A stretch of DNA of 64,000 nt, from positions 6,386,621-6,450,620 of the forward strand of contig OX465117.1 in the NCBI GenBank assembly GCA_949987565.1, in the 5' to 3' direction. Positions within the stretch are counted from its first letter, which is position 1; each line of letters starts with the position of its first letter. Below, piece by piece: positions 22,326 through 36,657 of the stretch. This DNA comes from Luidia sarsii. Taxonomy: Eukaryota > Echinodermata > Asteroidea > Paxillosida > Luidiidae. Both the position numbers and the translations under genes were made by a program. Below the pieces are notes generated by a model. That model had not been told where the DNA came from. It was given only the letters and a program-made list of their open reading frames with translations, and searched no databases.

Positions 22326-25300
22326 TCATACTATGTTCGATTTCAGATTTTTCAAAGCTGATGCATAGGTGTTCTCCAGGTCTGTTAGCAGGCTAAGTTT
22401 TAGCTTTGTCAAGTGATTAATGAATGAGATATTAACGAGTAAAGTGTATTTTTCTTTGCAGTTTCTCTCCGCGGACTGACTGTTGGGTACTGCTGTATGC
22501 ACACACAAGCTGCCTACCTGACAGAGGTTGGTTCTCTTTGCTTGATCATCAAATCATCATACTATGTTCGATTTACGATTTTTCAAAACTGATGCATAGG
22601 TGTTCTCCAGGTCTGTTAGCAGGCTAAGTTTTAGCTTTTTCAAGTGAATAATGAATGAGATATTAACGAGCAAAGTGTATTTTTCTTTGCAGTTTCTCTC
22701 CGCCGACTGACTGTTGTGTACTGCTGTATGCACACACAAGCTGCCTAGCTGACAGAGGTTGGTTCTCTTTGCTTGATCATCAAATCATCATACTATGTTC
22801 GAATTTAAGATTTTTCAATACTGATGCATAGGTGTTCTCCAGGTCTGTTAGCAGGCTAAGTTTTAGCTTTGTCAAGTGAATAATGATTGGGATATTAACG
22901 AGTAAAGTGTATTTTTCTTTGCAGTTTCTCTCCGCGGACTGACTGTTGGGTACTGCTGTATGCACACACAAGCTGCCTACCTGACAGAGGTTGGTTCTCT
23001 TTGCTTGATCATCAAATCATCATACTATGTTCGAATTTAAGATTTTTCAATACTGATGCATAGGTGTTCTCCAGGTCTGTTAGCAGGCTAAGTTTTAGCT
23101 TTGTCAAGTGAATAATGAATGAGATATTAACGAGCAAAGTGTATTTTTCTTTGCAGTTTCTCTCCGCCGACTGACTGTTGGGTACTGCTGTATGCACACA
23201 CAAGCTGCCTACCTGACAGAGGTTGGTTCTCTTTGCTTGATCATCAAATCATCATACTATGTTTGATTTCAGATTTTTCAAAGCTGATGCATAGGTGTTC
23301 TCCAGGTCTGTTAGCAGGCTAAGTTTTAGCTTTGTCAAGTGAATAAAGTTGAGATATTAACGAGCAAAGTGTATTTTTCTTTACAGTTGCTCTCCGCCGA
23401 CTGACTGTTGTGTACTGCTGTATGCACACACAAGCTGCCTACCTGACAGAGGTTGGTTCTCTTTGCTTGATCATCAAATCATCATACTATGTTCGAATTT
23501 AAGATTTTTCAATACTGATGCATAGGTGTTCTCCAGGTCTGTTAGCAGGCTAAGTTTTAGCTTTGTCAAGTGAATAATGATTGGGATATTAACGAGTAAA
23601 GTGTATTTTTCTTTGCAGTTTCTCTCCGCGGACTGACTGTTGGGTACTGCTGTATGCACACACAAGCTGCATACCTGACAGAGGTTGGTTCTCTTTGCTT
23701 GATCATCAAATCATCATACTATGTTCGAATTTAAAATTTTTCAATACTGATGCATAGGTGTTCTCCAGGTCTGTTAGCAGGCTAAGTTTTAGCTTTGTCA
23801 AGTGAATAATGAATGAGATATTAACGAGCAAAGTGTATTTTTCTTTGCAGTTTCTCTCCGCCGACTGACTGTTGGGTACTGCTGTATGCACACACAAGCT
23901 GCCTACCTGACAGAGGTTGGTTCTCTTTGCTTGATCATCAAATCATCATACTATGTTTGATTTCAGATTTTTCAAAGCTGATGCATAGGTGTTCTCCAGG
24001 TCTGTTAGCAGGCTAAGTTTGAGCTTTGTCAAGTGAATAATGAATGAGATATTAACGAGCAAAGTGTATTTTTCTTTGCAGTTTCTCTCCGCCGACTGAC
24101 TGTTGTGTACTGTTGTATGCACACACAAGCTGCCTACCTGACAGAGGTTGGTTCTCTTTGCTTGATCATCAAATCATCATAGTATGTTCGATTTAAGGTT
24201 TTTCAAAGCTGATGCATAGGTGTTCTCCAGGTCTGTTAGCAGGCTAAGTTTTAGCTTTTTCAAGTGAATAATGAATGAGATATTAACGAGCAAAGTGTAT
24301 TTTTCTTTGCAGTTTCTCTCCGCCGACTGACTGTTGTGTACTGCTGTATGCACACACAAGCTGCCTAGCTGACAGAGGTTGGTTCTCTTTGCTTGATCAT
24401 CAAATCATCATACTATGTTCGAATTTAAGATTTTTCAATACTGATGCATAGGTGTTCTCCAGGTCTGTTAGCAGGCTAAGTTTTAGCTTTGTCAAGTGAA
24501 TAATGATTGGGATATTAACGAGTAAAGTGTATTTTTCTTTGCAGTTTCTCTCCGCGGACTGACTGTTGGGTACTGCTGTATGCACACACAAGCTGCCTAC
24601 CTGACAGAGGTTGGTTCTCTTTGCTTGATCATCAAATCATCATACTATGTTCGAATTTAAGATTTTTCAATACTGATGCATAGGTGTTCTCCAGGTCTGT
24701 TAGCAGGCTAAGTTTTAGCTTTGTCAAGTGAATAATGAATGAGATATTAACGAGCAAAGTGTATTTTTCTTTGCAGTTTCTCTCCGCCGACTGACTGTTG
24801 GGTACTGCTGTATGCACACACAAGCTGCCTACCTGACAGAGGTTGGTTCTCTTTGCTTGATCATCAAATCATCATACTATGTTTGATTTCAGATTTTTCA
24901 AAGCTGATGCATAGGTGTTCTCCAGGTCTGTTAGCAGGCTAAGTTTTAGCTTTGTCAAGTGAATAAAGTTGAGATATTAACGAGCAAAGTGTATTTTTCT
25001 TTACAGTTGCTCTCCGCCGACTGACTGTTGTGTACTGCTGTATGCACACACAAGCTGCCTACCTGACAGAGGTTGGTTCTCTTTGCTTGATCATCAAATC
25101 ATCATACTATGTTCGAATTTAAGATTTTTCAATACTGATGCATAGGTGTTCTCCAGGTCTGTTAGCAGGCTAAGTTTTAGCTTTGTCAAGTGAATAATGA
25201 TTGGGATATTAACGAGTAAAGTGTATTTTTCTTTGCAGTTTCTCTCCGCGGACTGACTGTTGGGTACTGCTGTATGCACACACAAGCTGCATACCTGACA

Positions 25301-28109
25301 GAGGTTGGTTCTCTTTGCTTGATCATCAAATCATCATACTATGTTCGAATTTAAAATTTTTCAATACTGATGCATAGGTGTTCTCCAGGTCTGTTAGCAG
25401 GCTAAGTTTTAGCTTTGTCAAGTGAATAATGAATGAGATATTAACGAGCAAAGTGTATTTTTCTTTGCAGTTTCTCTCCGCCGACTGACTGTTGGGTACT
25501 GCTGTATGCACACACAAGCTGCCTACCTGACAGAGGTTGGTTCTCTTTGCTTGATCATCAAATCATCATACTATGTTTGATTTCAGATTTTTCAAAGCTG
25601 ATGCATAGGTGTTCTCCAGGTCTGTTAGCAGGCTAAGTTTGAGCTTTGTCAAGTGAATAATGAATGAGATATTAACGAGCAAAGTGTATTTTTCTTTGCA
25701 GTTTCTCTCCGCCGACTGACTGTTGTGTACTGTTGTATGCACACACAAGCTGCCTACCTGACAGAGGTTGGTTCTCTTTGCTTGATCATCAAATCATCAT
25801 AGTATGTTCGATTTAAGGTTTTTCAAAGCTGATGCATAGGTGTTCTCCAGGTCTGTTAGCAGGCTAAGTTTTAGCTTTTTCAAGTGAATAATGAATGAGA
25901 TATTAACGAGCAAAGTGTATTTTTCTTTGCAGTTTCTCTCCGCCGACTGACTGTTGTGTACTGCTGTATGCACACACAAGCTGCCTAGCTGACAGAGGTT
26001 GGTTCTCTTTGCTTGATCATCAAATCATCATACTATGTTCGATTTAAGATTTTTCAAAGCTGATGCATAGGTGTTCTCCAGGTCTGTTAACAGGCTAAGT
26101 TTTAGCTTTGTCAAGTGATTAATGAATGAGATATTAACGAGTAAAGTGTATTTTTCTTTGCAGTTTCTCTCCGCGGACTGACTGTTGGGTACTGCTGTAT
26201 GCACACACAAGCTGCCTACCTGACAGAGGTTGGTTCTCTTTGCTTGATCATCAAATCATCATACTATGTTCGATTTACGATTTTTCAAAACTGATGCATA
26301 GGTGTTCTCCAGGTCTGTTAGCAGGCTAAGTTTTAGCTTTTTCAAGTGAATAATGAATGAGATATTAACGAGCAAAGTGTATTTTTCTTTGCAGTTTCTC
26401 TCCGCCGACTGACTGTTGTGTACTGCTGTATGCACACACAAGCTGCCTAGCTGACAGAGGTTGGTTCTCTTTGCTTGATCATCAAATCATCATACTATGT
26501 TCGAATTTAAGATTTTTCAATACTGATGCATAGGTGTTCTCCAGGTCTGTTAGCAGGCTAAGTTTTAGCTTTGTCAAGTGAATAATGATTGGGATATTAA
26601 CGAGTAAAGTGTATTTTTCTTTGCAGTTTCTCTCCGCGGACTGACTGTTGGGTACTGCTGTATGCACACACAATCTGCCTACCTGACAGAGGTTGGTTCT
26701 CTTTGCTTGATCATCAAATCATCATACTATGTTCGAATTTAAGATTTTTCAATACTGATGCATAGGTGTTCTCCAGGTCTGTTAGCAGGCTAAGTTTTAG
26801 CTTTGTCAAGTGAATAATGAATGAGATATTAACGAGCAAAGTGTATTTTTCTTTGCAGTTTCTCTCCGCCGACTGACTGTTGGGTACTGCTGTATGCACA
26901 CACAAGCTGCCTACCTGACAGAGGTTGGTTCTCTTTGCTTGATCATCAAATCATCATACTATGTTTGATTTCAGATTTTTCAAAGCTGATGCATAGGTGT
27001 TCTCCAGGTCTGTTAGCAGGCTAAGTTTTAGCTTTGTCAAGTGAATAAAGTTGAGATATTAACGAGCAAAGTGTATTTTTCTTTACAGTTGCTCTCCGCC
27101 GACTGACTGTTGTGTACTGCTGTATGCACACACAAGCTGCCTACCTGACAGAGGTTGGTTCTCTTTGCTTGATCATCAAATCATCATACTATGTTCGAAT
27201 TTAAGATTTTTCAATACTGATGCATAGGTGTTCTCCAGGTCTGTTAGCAGGCTAAGTTTTAGCTTTGTCAAGTGAATAATGATTGGGATATTAACGAGTA
27301 AAGTGTATTTTTCTTTGCAGTTTCTCTCCGCGGACTGACTGTTGGGTACTGCTGTATGCACACACAAGCTGCATACCTGACAGAGGTTGGTTCTCTTTGC
27401 TTGATCATCAAATCATCATACTATGTTCGAATTTAAAATTTTTCAATACTGATGCATAGGTGTTCTCCAGGTCTGTTAGCAGGCTAAGTTTTAGCTTTGT
27501 CAAGTGAATAATGAATGAGATATTAACGAGCAAAGTGTATTTTTCTTTGCAGTTTCTCTCCGCCGACTGACTGTTGGGTACTGCTGTATGCACACACAAG
27601 CTGCCTACCTGACAGAGGTTGGTTCTCTTTGCTTGATCATCAAATCATCATACTATGTTTGATTTCAGATTTTTCAAAGCTGATGCATAGGTGTTCTCCA
27701 GGTCTGTTAGCAGGCTAAGTTTGAGCTTTGTCAAGTGAATAATGAATGAGATATTAACGAGCAAAGTGTATTTTTCTTTGCAGTTTCTCTCCGCCGACTG
27801 ACTGTTGTGTACTGTTGTATGCACACACAAGCTGCCTACCTGACAGAGGTTGGTTCTCTTTGCTTGATCATCAAATCATCATAGTATGTTCGATTTAAGG
27901 TTTTTCAAAGCTGATGCATAGGTGTTCTCCAGGTCTGTTAGCAGGCTAAGTTTTAGCTTTTTCAAGTGAATAATGAATGAGATATTAACGAGCAAAGTGT
28001 ATTTTTCTTTGCAGTTTCTCTCCGCCGACTGACTGTTGTGTACTGCTGTATGCACACACAAGCTGCCTAGCTGACAGAGGTTGGTTCTCTTTGCTTGATC
28101 ATCAAATCA
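22326..28109 (+). repeat. three copies of a 1,620-bp 7-monomer HOR
   Basis: The 7-mer occupies 22788-24407, 24408-26027 and 26490-28109. Each has four 232-bp monomers, one 230-bp monomer and two 231-bp monomers. All three share a private change: GCATACCTGAC instead of GCCTACCTGAC near 23670, 25290 and 27372. The first two copies are in direct tandem. The third is preceded by two monomers (26028 and 26259) that also precede the first (22326 and 22557), so a larger unit containing the 7-mer was duplicated. Monomer 26028 is chimeric. Confidence 0.85.
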
Positions 28110-31100
28110 TCATACTATGTTCGATTTAAGATTTTTCAAAGCTGATGCATAGGTGTTCTCCAGGTCTGTTAACAGGCTAAGTTTTAGCTTTGTCAAGTGA
28201 ATAATGAATGAGATAATAACGAGCAAAGTGTATTTTTCTTTACAGTTACTCTCCGCCGTCTGACTGTTGTGTACTGCTGTATGCACACACAAGCTGCCTA
28301 GCTGACAGAGGTTGGTTCTCTTTGCTTGATCATCAAATCATCATAGTATGTTCGATTTCAGATTTTTCAAAGCTGATGCATAGGTGTTCTCCAGGTCTGT
28401 TAGCAGGCTAAGTTTTAGCTTTGTCAAGTGAATAATGATTGAGATATTAACGAGTAAAGTGTATTTTTCTTTGCAGTTTCTCTCTGCGGACTGACTGTTG
28501 GGTACTGCTGTATGCACACACAAGCTGCCTACCTGACAGAGGTTGGTTCTCTTTGCTTGATCATCAAATCATCATACTATGTTCGATTTAAGATTTTTCA
28601 AAACTGATGCATAGGTGTTCTCCAGGTCTGTTAGCAGGCTAAGTTTTAGCTTTGTCAAGTGAATAATGATTGGGATATTAACGAGTAAAGTGTATTTTTC
28701 TTTGCAGTTTCTCTCCGCGGACTGACTGTTGGGTACTGCTGTATGCACACACAAGCTGCCTACCTGACAGAGGTTGGTTCTCTTTGCTTGATCATCAAAT
28801 CATCATACTATGTTCGAATTTAAGATTTTTCAATACTGATGCATAGGTGTTCTCCAGGTCTGTTAGCAGGCTAAGTTTTAGCTTTGTCAAGTGAATAATG
28901 AATGAGATATTAACGAGCAAAGTGTATTTTTCTTTCCAGTTTCTCTCCGCCGACTGACTGTTGGGTACTGCTGTATGCACACACAAGCTGCCTACCTGAC
29001 AGAGGTTGGTTCTCTTTGCTTGATCATCAAATCATCATACTATGTTTGATTTCAGATTTTTCAAAGCTGATGCATAGGTGTTCTCCAGGTCTGTTAGCAG
29101 GCTAAGTTTGAGCTTTGTCAAGTGAATAATGAATGAGATATTAACGAGCAAAGTGTATTTTTCTTTGCAGTTTCTCTCCGCCGACTGACTGTTGTGTACT
29201 GTTGTATGCACACACAAGCTGCCTACCTGACAGAGGTTGGTTATCTTTGCTAGATCATCAAATCATCATACTATGTTCGATTTAAGATTTTCCAAAGCTG
29301 ATGCATAGGTGTTCTCCAGGTCTGTTTGCAGGCTAAGTTTTAGCTTTGTCATGAGAATAATGAATGAGATATTAACGAGCAAAGTATATTTTTCTTTGCA
29401 GGTGCTCGCCGCCGTCTAACTGTTGTGTACTGCTGTATGCACACACAAGCTGCCTAGCTGACAGAGGTTGGTTCTCTTTGCTTGATCATCAAATCATCAT
29501 ACTATGTTCGATTTAAGATTTTTCAAAGCTGATGCATAGGTGTTCTCCAGGTCTGTTAGCAGGCTAAGTTTTAGCTTTGTCAAGTGAATAATGAATGAGA
29601 TATTAACGAGCAAAGTGTATTTTTCTTTGCAGTTTCTCTCCGCCGACTGACTTTTGTGTACTGCTGTATGCACACACAAGCTGCCTACCTGACAGAGGTT
29701 GGTTCTCTTTGCTTGATCATCAAATCATCATACTATGTTCGATTTAAGATTTTTCAAAGCTGATGCATAGGTGTTCTCCAGGTCTGATAGCAGGCTAAGT
29801 TTTAGCTTTGTCAAGTGAATAATGAATGAGATATTAACGAGTAAAGTGAATTTTTCTTCACAGTTGCTCTCCGCCGTCTGACTGTTGTGTACTGCTGTAT
29901 GCACACACAAGCTGCCTAGCTGACAGAGGTTGGTTCTCTTTGCTTGATCATCAAATCATCATACTATGTTCGATTTCAGATTTTTCAAAGCTGATGCATA
30001 GGTGTTCTCGAGGTCTGTTAGCAGGCTAAGTTTTAGCTTTGTCAAGTGAATAATGAATGAGATATTATTGAGCAAAGTGTATTTTTCTTTACAGTTGCTC
30101 TCCGCCGACTGACTGTTGTGTACTGCTGTATGCACACACAAGCTGCCTACCTGACAGAGGTTGGTTCTCTTTGCTTGATCATCAAATCATCATACTATGT
30201 TCGATTTCAGATTTTTTAAAGCTGATGCATAGGTGTTCTCCAGGTCTGTTAGCAGGCTAAGTTTTAGCTTTGTCAAGTGAATAATGAATGAGATATTAAC
30301 GAGCAAAGTGTATTTTTCTTTCCAGTTTCTCTCCACCGACTGACTGTTGTGTACTGCTGTATGCACACACAAGCTGCCTACCTGACAGAGGTTGGTTATC
30401 TTTGCTTGATCATCAAATCATCATACTATGTTCGATTTAAGATTTTTCAAAGCTGATGCGTAGGTGTTCTCCAGGTCTGTTTGCAGGCTAAGTTTTAGCT
30501 TTGTCAAGTGAATAAAGTTGAGATATTAACGAGCAAAGTGTATTTTTCTTTACAGTTGCTCTCCGCCGACTGACTGTTGTGTACTGCTGTATGCACACAC
30601 AAGCTGCCTACCTGACAGAGGTTGGTTATCTTTGCTTGATCATCAAATCATCATACTATGTTCGATTTCAGATTTTTCAAAGCTGATGCATAGGTGTTCT
30701 CCAGGTCTGTTAGCAGGCTAAGTTTTAGCTTTGTCAAGTGATTAATGAATGAGATATTAACGAGTAAAGTGTATTTTTCTTTGCAGTTTCTCTCCGCGGA
30801 CTGACTGTTGGGTACTGCTGTATGCACACACAAGCTGCCTACCTGACAGAGGTTGGTTCTCTTTGCTTGATCATCAAATCATCATACTATGTTCGATTTA
30901 CGATTTTTCAAAACTGATGCATAGGTGTTCTCCAGGTCTGTTAGCAGGCTAAGTTTTAGCTTTTTCAAGTGAATAATGAATGAGATATTAACGAGCAAAG
31001 TGTATTTTTCTTTGCAGTTTCTCTCCGCCGACTGACTGTTGTGTACTGCTGTATGCACACACAAGCTGCCTAGCTGACAGAGGTTGGTTCTCTTTGCTTG

Positions 31101-32038
31101 ATCATCAAATCATCATACTATGTTCGAATTTAAGATTTTTCAATACTGATGCATAGGTGTTCTCCAGGTCTGTTAGCAGGCTAAGTTTTAGCTTTGTCAA
31201 GTGAATAATGATTGGGATATTAACGAGTAAAGTGTATTTTTCTTTGCAGTTTCTCTCCGCGGACTGACTGTTGGGTACTGCTGTATGCACACACAAGCTG
31301 CCTACCTGACAGAGGTTGGTTCTCTTTGCTTGATCATCAAATCATCATACTATGTTCGAATTTAAGATTTTTCAATACTGATGCATAGGTGTTCTCCAGG
31401 TCTGTTAGCAGGCTAAGTTTTAGCTTTGTCAAGTGAATAATGAATGAGATATTAACGAGCAAAGTGTATTTTTCTTTGCAGTTTCTCTCCGCCGACTGAC
31501 TGTTGGGTACTGCTGTATGCACACACAAGCTGCCTACCTGACAGAGGTTGGTTCTCTTTGCTTGATCATCAAATCATCATACTATGTTTGATTTCAGATT
31601 TTTCAAAGCTGATGCATAGGTGTTCTCCAGGTCTGTTAGCAGGCTAAGTTTTAGCTTTGTCAAGTGAATAATGAATGAGATATTAACGAGCAAAGTGTAT
31701 TTTTCTTTGCAGTTTCTCTCCGCCGACTGACTGTTGTGTACTGCTGTATGCACACACAAGCTGCCTACCTGACAGAGGTTGGTTCTCTTTGCTTGATCAT
31801 CAAATCATCATACTATGTTCGATTTAAGATTTTTCAAAGCTGATGCATAGGTGTTCTCCAGGTCTGATAGCAGGCTAAGTTTTAGCTTTTTCAAGTGAAT
31901 AATGAATGAGATATTAACGAGCAAAGTGTATTTTTCTTTGCAGTTTCTCTCCGCCGACTGACTGTTGTGTACTGCTGTATGCACACACAAGCTGCCTAGC
32001 TGACAGAGGTTGGTTCTCTTTGCTTGATCATCAAATCA
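28110..32038 (+). repeat. mosaic of mid-array monomer classes
   Basis: The stretch contains mid-array classes in an order unlike either neighbour. Monomer 28572 is chimeric: its left part lacks the extra A of the 232-bp class and its right part has the GATTGGGATA variant. Monomer 29266 is a GCAGGTGCTCG/TCTAAC monomer resembling those at 1760 and 5227, with CATGAGAATAATG. A 5-mer at 29959-31112 (1,154 bp) is the first of three copies of a unit found again at 32039 and 33193. Monomer 31808 is chimeric. Confidence 0.7.
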
Positions 32039-34346
32039 TCATACTATGTTCGATTTCAGATTTTTCAAAGCTGATGCATAGGTGTTCTCGAGGTCTGTTA
32101 GCAGGCTAAGTTTTAGCTTTGTCAAGTGAATAATGAATGAGATATTATTGAGCAAAGTGTATTTTTCTTTACAGTTGCTCTCCGCCGACTGACTGTTGTG
32201 TACTGCTGTATGCACACACAAGCTGCCTACCTGACAGAGGTTGGTTCTCTTTGCTTGATCATCAAATCATCATACTATGTTCGATTTCAGATTTTTCAAA
32301 GCTGATGCATAGGTGTTCTCCAGGTCTGTTAGCAGGCTAAGTTTTAGCTTTGTCAAGTGAATAATGAATGAGATATTAACGAGCAAAGTGTATTTTTCTT
32401 TCCAGTTTCTCTCCACCGACTGACTGTTGTGTACTGCTGTATGCACACACAAGCTGCCTACCTGACAGAGGTTGGTTATCTTTGCTTGATCATCAAATCA
32501 TCATACTATGTTCGATTTAAGATTTTTCAAAGCTGATGCGTAGGTGTTCTCCAGGTCTGTTTGCAGGCTAAGTTTTAGCTTTGTCAAGTGAATAAAGTTG
32601 AGATATTAACGAGCAAAGTGTATTTTTCTTTACAGTTGCTCTCCGCCGACTGACTGTTGTGTACTGCTGTATGCACACACAAGCTGCCTACCTGACAGAG
32701 GTTGGTTATCTTTGCTTGATCATCAAATCATCATACTATGTTCGATTTCAGATTTTTCAAAGCTGATGCATAGGTGTTCTCCAGGTCTGTTAGCAGGCTA
32801 AGTTTTAGCTTTGTCAAGTGATTAATGAATGAGATATTAACGAGTAAAGTGTATTTTTCTTTGCAGTTTCTCTCCGCGGACTGACTGTTGGGTACTGCTG
32901 TATGCACACACAAGCTGCCTACCTGACAGAGGTTGGTTCTCTTTGCTTGATCATCAAATCATCATACTATGTTCGATTTACGATTTTTCAAAACTGATGC
33001 ATAGGTGTTCTCCAGGTCTGTTAGCAGGCTAAGTTTTAGCTTTTTCAAGTGAATAATGAATGAGATATTAACGAGCAAAGTGTATTTTTCTTTGCAGTTT
33101 CTCTCCGCCGACTGACTGTTGGGTACTGCTGTATGCACACACAAGCTGCCTACCTGACAGAGGTTGGTTCTCTTTGCTTGATCATCAAATCATCATACTA
33201 TGTTTGATTTCAGATTTTTCAAAGCTGATGCATAGGTGTTCTCGAGGTCTGTTAGCAGGCTAAGTTTTAGCTTTGTCAAGTGAATAATGAATGAGATATT
33301 ATTGAGCAAAGTGTATTTTTCTTTACAGTTGCTCTCCGCCGACTGACTGTTGTGTACTGCTGTATGCACACACAAGCTGCCTACCTGACAGAGGTTGGTT
33401 CTCTTTGCTTGATCATCAAATCATCATACTATGTTCGATTTCAGATTTTTCAAAGCTGATGCATAGGTGTTCTCCAGGTCTGTTAGCAGGCTAAGTTTTA
33501 GCTTTGTCAAGTGAATAATGAATGAGATATTAACGAGCAAAGTGTATTTTTCTTTCCAGTTTCTCTCCACCGACTGACTGTTGTGTACTGCTGTATGCAC
33601 ACACAAGCTGCCTACCTGACAGAGGTTGGTTATCTTTGCTTGATCATCAAATCATCATACTATGTTCGATTTAAGATTTTTCAAAGCTGATGCGTAGGTG
33701 TTCTCCAGGTCTGTTTGCAGGCTAAGTTTTAGCTTTGTCAAGTGAATAAAGTTGAGATATTAACGAGCAAAGTGTATTTTTCTTTACAGTTGCTCTCCGC
33801 CGACTGACTGTTGTGTACTGCTGTATGCACACACAAGCTGCCTACCTGACAGAGGTTGGTTATCTTTGCTTGATCATCAAATCATCATACTATGTTCGAT
33901 TTCAGATTTTTCAAAGCTGATGCATAGGTGTTCTCCAGGTCTGTTAGCAGGCTAAGTTTTAGCTTTGTCAAGTGATTAATGAATGAGATATTAACGAGTA
34001 AAGTGTATTTTTCTTTGCAGTTTCTCTCCGCGGACTGACTGTTGGGTACTGCTGTATGCACACACAAGCTGCCTACCTGACAGAGGTTGGTTCTCTTTGC
34101 TTGATCATCAAATCATCATACTATGTTCGATTTACGATTTTTCAAAACTGATGCATAGGTGTTCTCCAGGTCTGTTAGCAGGCTAAGTTTTAGCTTTTTC
34201 AAGTGAATAATGAATGAGATATTAACGAGCAAAGTGTATTTTTCTTTGCAGTTTCTCTCCGCCGACTGACTGTTGTGTACTGCTGTATGCACACACAAGC
34301 TGCCTAGCTGACAGAGGTTGGTTCTCTTTGCTTGATCATCAAATCA
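32039..34346 (+). repeat. tandem pair of a 1,154-bp 5-monomer HOR
   Basis: The copies are 32039-33192 and 33193-34346. Class order in each is: CTCGAGG plus ATTATTGAG; TTTCCAG plus CCACCGAC; a 230-bp GAATAAAGTTGAG monomer; a GATTAATG plus CCGCGGAC monomer; and a GATTTACG plus CAAAAC monomer. The same five also occur at 29959-31112. The last monomers differ slightly: GGGTACTG in the copy ending at 33192, GTGTACTG in the other two. Confidence 0.85.
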
Positions 34347-36657
34347 TCATACTATGTTCGAATTTAAGATTTTTCAATACTGATGCATAGGTGTTCTCCA
34401 GGTCTGTTAGCAGGCTAAGTTTTAGCTTTGTCAAGTGAATAATGATTGAGATATTAACGAGTAAAGTGTATTTTTCTTTGCAGTTTCTCTCTGCGGACTG
34501 ACTGTTGGGTACTGCTGTATGCACACACAAGCTGCCTACCTGACAGAGGTTGGTTCTCTTTGCTTGATCATCAAATCATCATACTATGTTCGATTTAAGA
34601 TTTTTCAAAACTGATGCATAGGTGTTCTCCAGGTCTGTTAGCAGGCTAAGTTTTAGCTTTGTCAAGTGAATAATGATTGAGATATTAACGAGTAAAGTGT
34701 ATTTTTCTTTGCAGTTTCTCTCCGCGGACTGACTGTTGGGTACTGCTGTATGCACACACAAGCTGCCTACCTGACAGAGGTTGGTTCTCTTTGCTTGATC
34801 ATCAGATCATCATACTATGTTCGATTTAAGATTTTTCAAAACTGATGCATAGGTGTTCTCCAGGTCTGTTAGCAGGCTAAGTTTTAGCTTTTTCAAGTGA
34901 ATAATGAATGAGATATTAACGAGCAAAGTGTATTTTTCTTTGCAGTTTCTCTCCGCCGACTGACTGTTGTGTACTGCTGTATGCACACACAAGCTGCCTA
35001 GCTGACAGAGGTTGGTTCTCTTTGCTTGATCATCAAATCATCATACTATGTTCGATTTAAGATTTTTCAATGCTGATGCATAGGTGTTCTCCAGGTCTGT
35101 TAGCAGGCTAAGTTTGAGCTTTGTCAAGTGAATAATGAATGAGATATTAACGAGCAAAGTGTATTTTTCTTTGCAGTTTCTCTCCGCCGACTGACTGTTG
35201 TGTACTGCTGTATGCACACACAAGCTGCCTACCTGACAGAGGTTGGTTCTCTTTGCTTGATCATCAAATCATCATAGTATGTTCGATTTAAGATTTTTCA
35301 AAGCTGATGCATAGGTGTTCTCCAGGTCTGTTAGCAGGCTAAGTTTTAGCTTTTTCAAGTGAATAATGAATGAGATATTAACGAGCAAAGTGTATTTTTC
35401 TTTGCAGTTTCTCTCCGCCGACTGACTGTTGTGTACTGCTGTATGCACACACAAGCTGCCTACCTGACAGAGGTTGGTTCTCTTTGCTTGATCATCAAAT
35501 CATCATACTATGTTCGATTTAAGATTTTTCAAAGCTGATGCATAGGTGTTCTCCATGTCTGTTAGCAGGCTAAGTTTTAGCTTTGTCAAGTGAATAATGA
35601 TTGAGATATTAACGAGTAAAGTGTATTTTTCTTTGCAGTTTCTCTCCGCGGACTGACTGTTGGGTACTGCTGTATGCACACACAAGCTGCCTACCTGACA
35701 GAGGTTGGTTCTCTTTGCTTGATCATCAAATCATCATACTATGTTCGATTTAAGATTTTTCAAAACTGATGCATAGGTGTTCTCCAGGTCTGTTAGCAGG
35801 CTAAGTTTTAGCTTTGTCAAGTGAATAATGATTGAGATATTAACGAGTAAAGTGTATTTTTCTTTGCAGTTTCTCTCCGCGGACTGACTGTTGGGTACTG
35901 CTGTATGCACACACAAGCTGCCTACCTGACAGAGGTTGGTTCTCTTTGCTTGATCATCAGATCATCATACTATGTTCGATTTAAGATTTTTCAAAACTGA
36001 TGCATAGGTGTTCTCCAGGTCTGTTAGCAGGCTAAGTTTTAGCTTTGTCAAGTGAATAATGAATGAGATATTAACGAGCAAAGTGTATTTTTCTTTGCAG
36101 TTTCTCTCCGCCGACCGACTGTTGTGTACTGCTGTATGCACACACAAGCTGCCTACCTGACAGAGGTTGGTTCTCTTTGCTTGATCATCAAATCATCATA
36201 GTATGTTCGATTTAAGATTTTTCAATGCTGATGCATAGGTGTTCTCCAGGTCTGTTAGCAGGCTAAGTTTGAGCTTTGTCAAGTGAATAATGAATGAGAT
36301 ATTAACGAGCAAAGTGTATTTTTCTTTGCAGTTTCTCTCCGCCGACTGACTGTTGTGTACTGCTGTATGCACACACAAGCTGCCTACCTGACAGAGGTTG
36401 GTTCTCTTTGCTTGATCATCAAATCATCATAGTATGTTCGATTTAAGATTTTTCAAAGCTGATGCATAGGTGTTCTCCAGGTCTGTTAGCAGGCTAAGTT
36501 TTAGCTTTTTCAAGTGAATAATGAATGAGATATTAACGAGCAAAGTGTATTTTTCTTTGCAGTTTCTCTCCGCCGACTGACTGTTGTGTACTGCTGTATG
36601 CACACACAAGCTGCCTAGCTGACAGAGGTTGGTTCTCTTTGCTTGATCATCAAATCA
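34347..36657 (+). repeat. 5-monomer period with a shared 4-monomer core
   Basis: Monomers 34579-35502 repeat at 35734-36657, 1,155 bp on. Both copies share the private change ATCATCAGATC at the end of the first core monomer (near 34801 and 35956) and, in the third core monomer, the combination CAATGCTG plus AGTTTGAGC. The spacer monomers differ: 34347 is a 232-bp monomer with CTCTGCGGAC, whereas 35503 is a 231-bp monomer with the private CTCCATGTCT. Confidence 0.75.
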
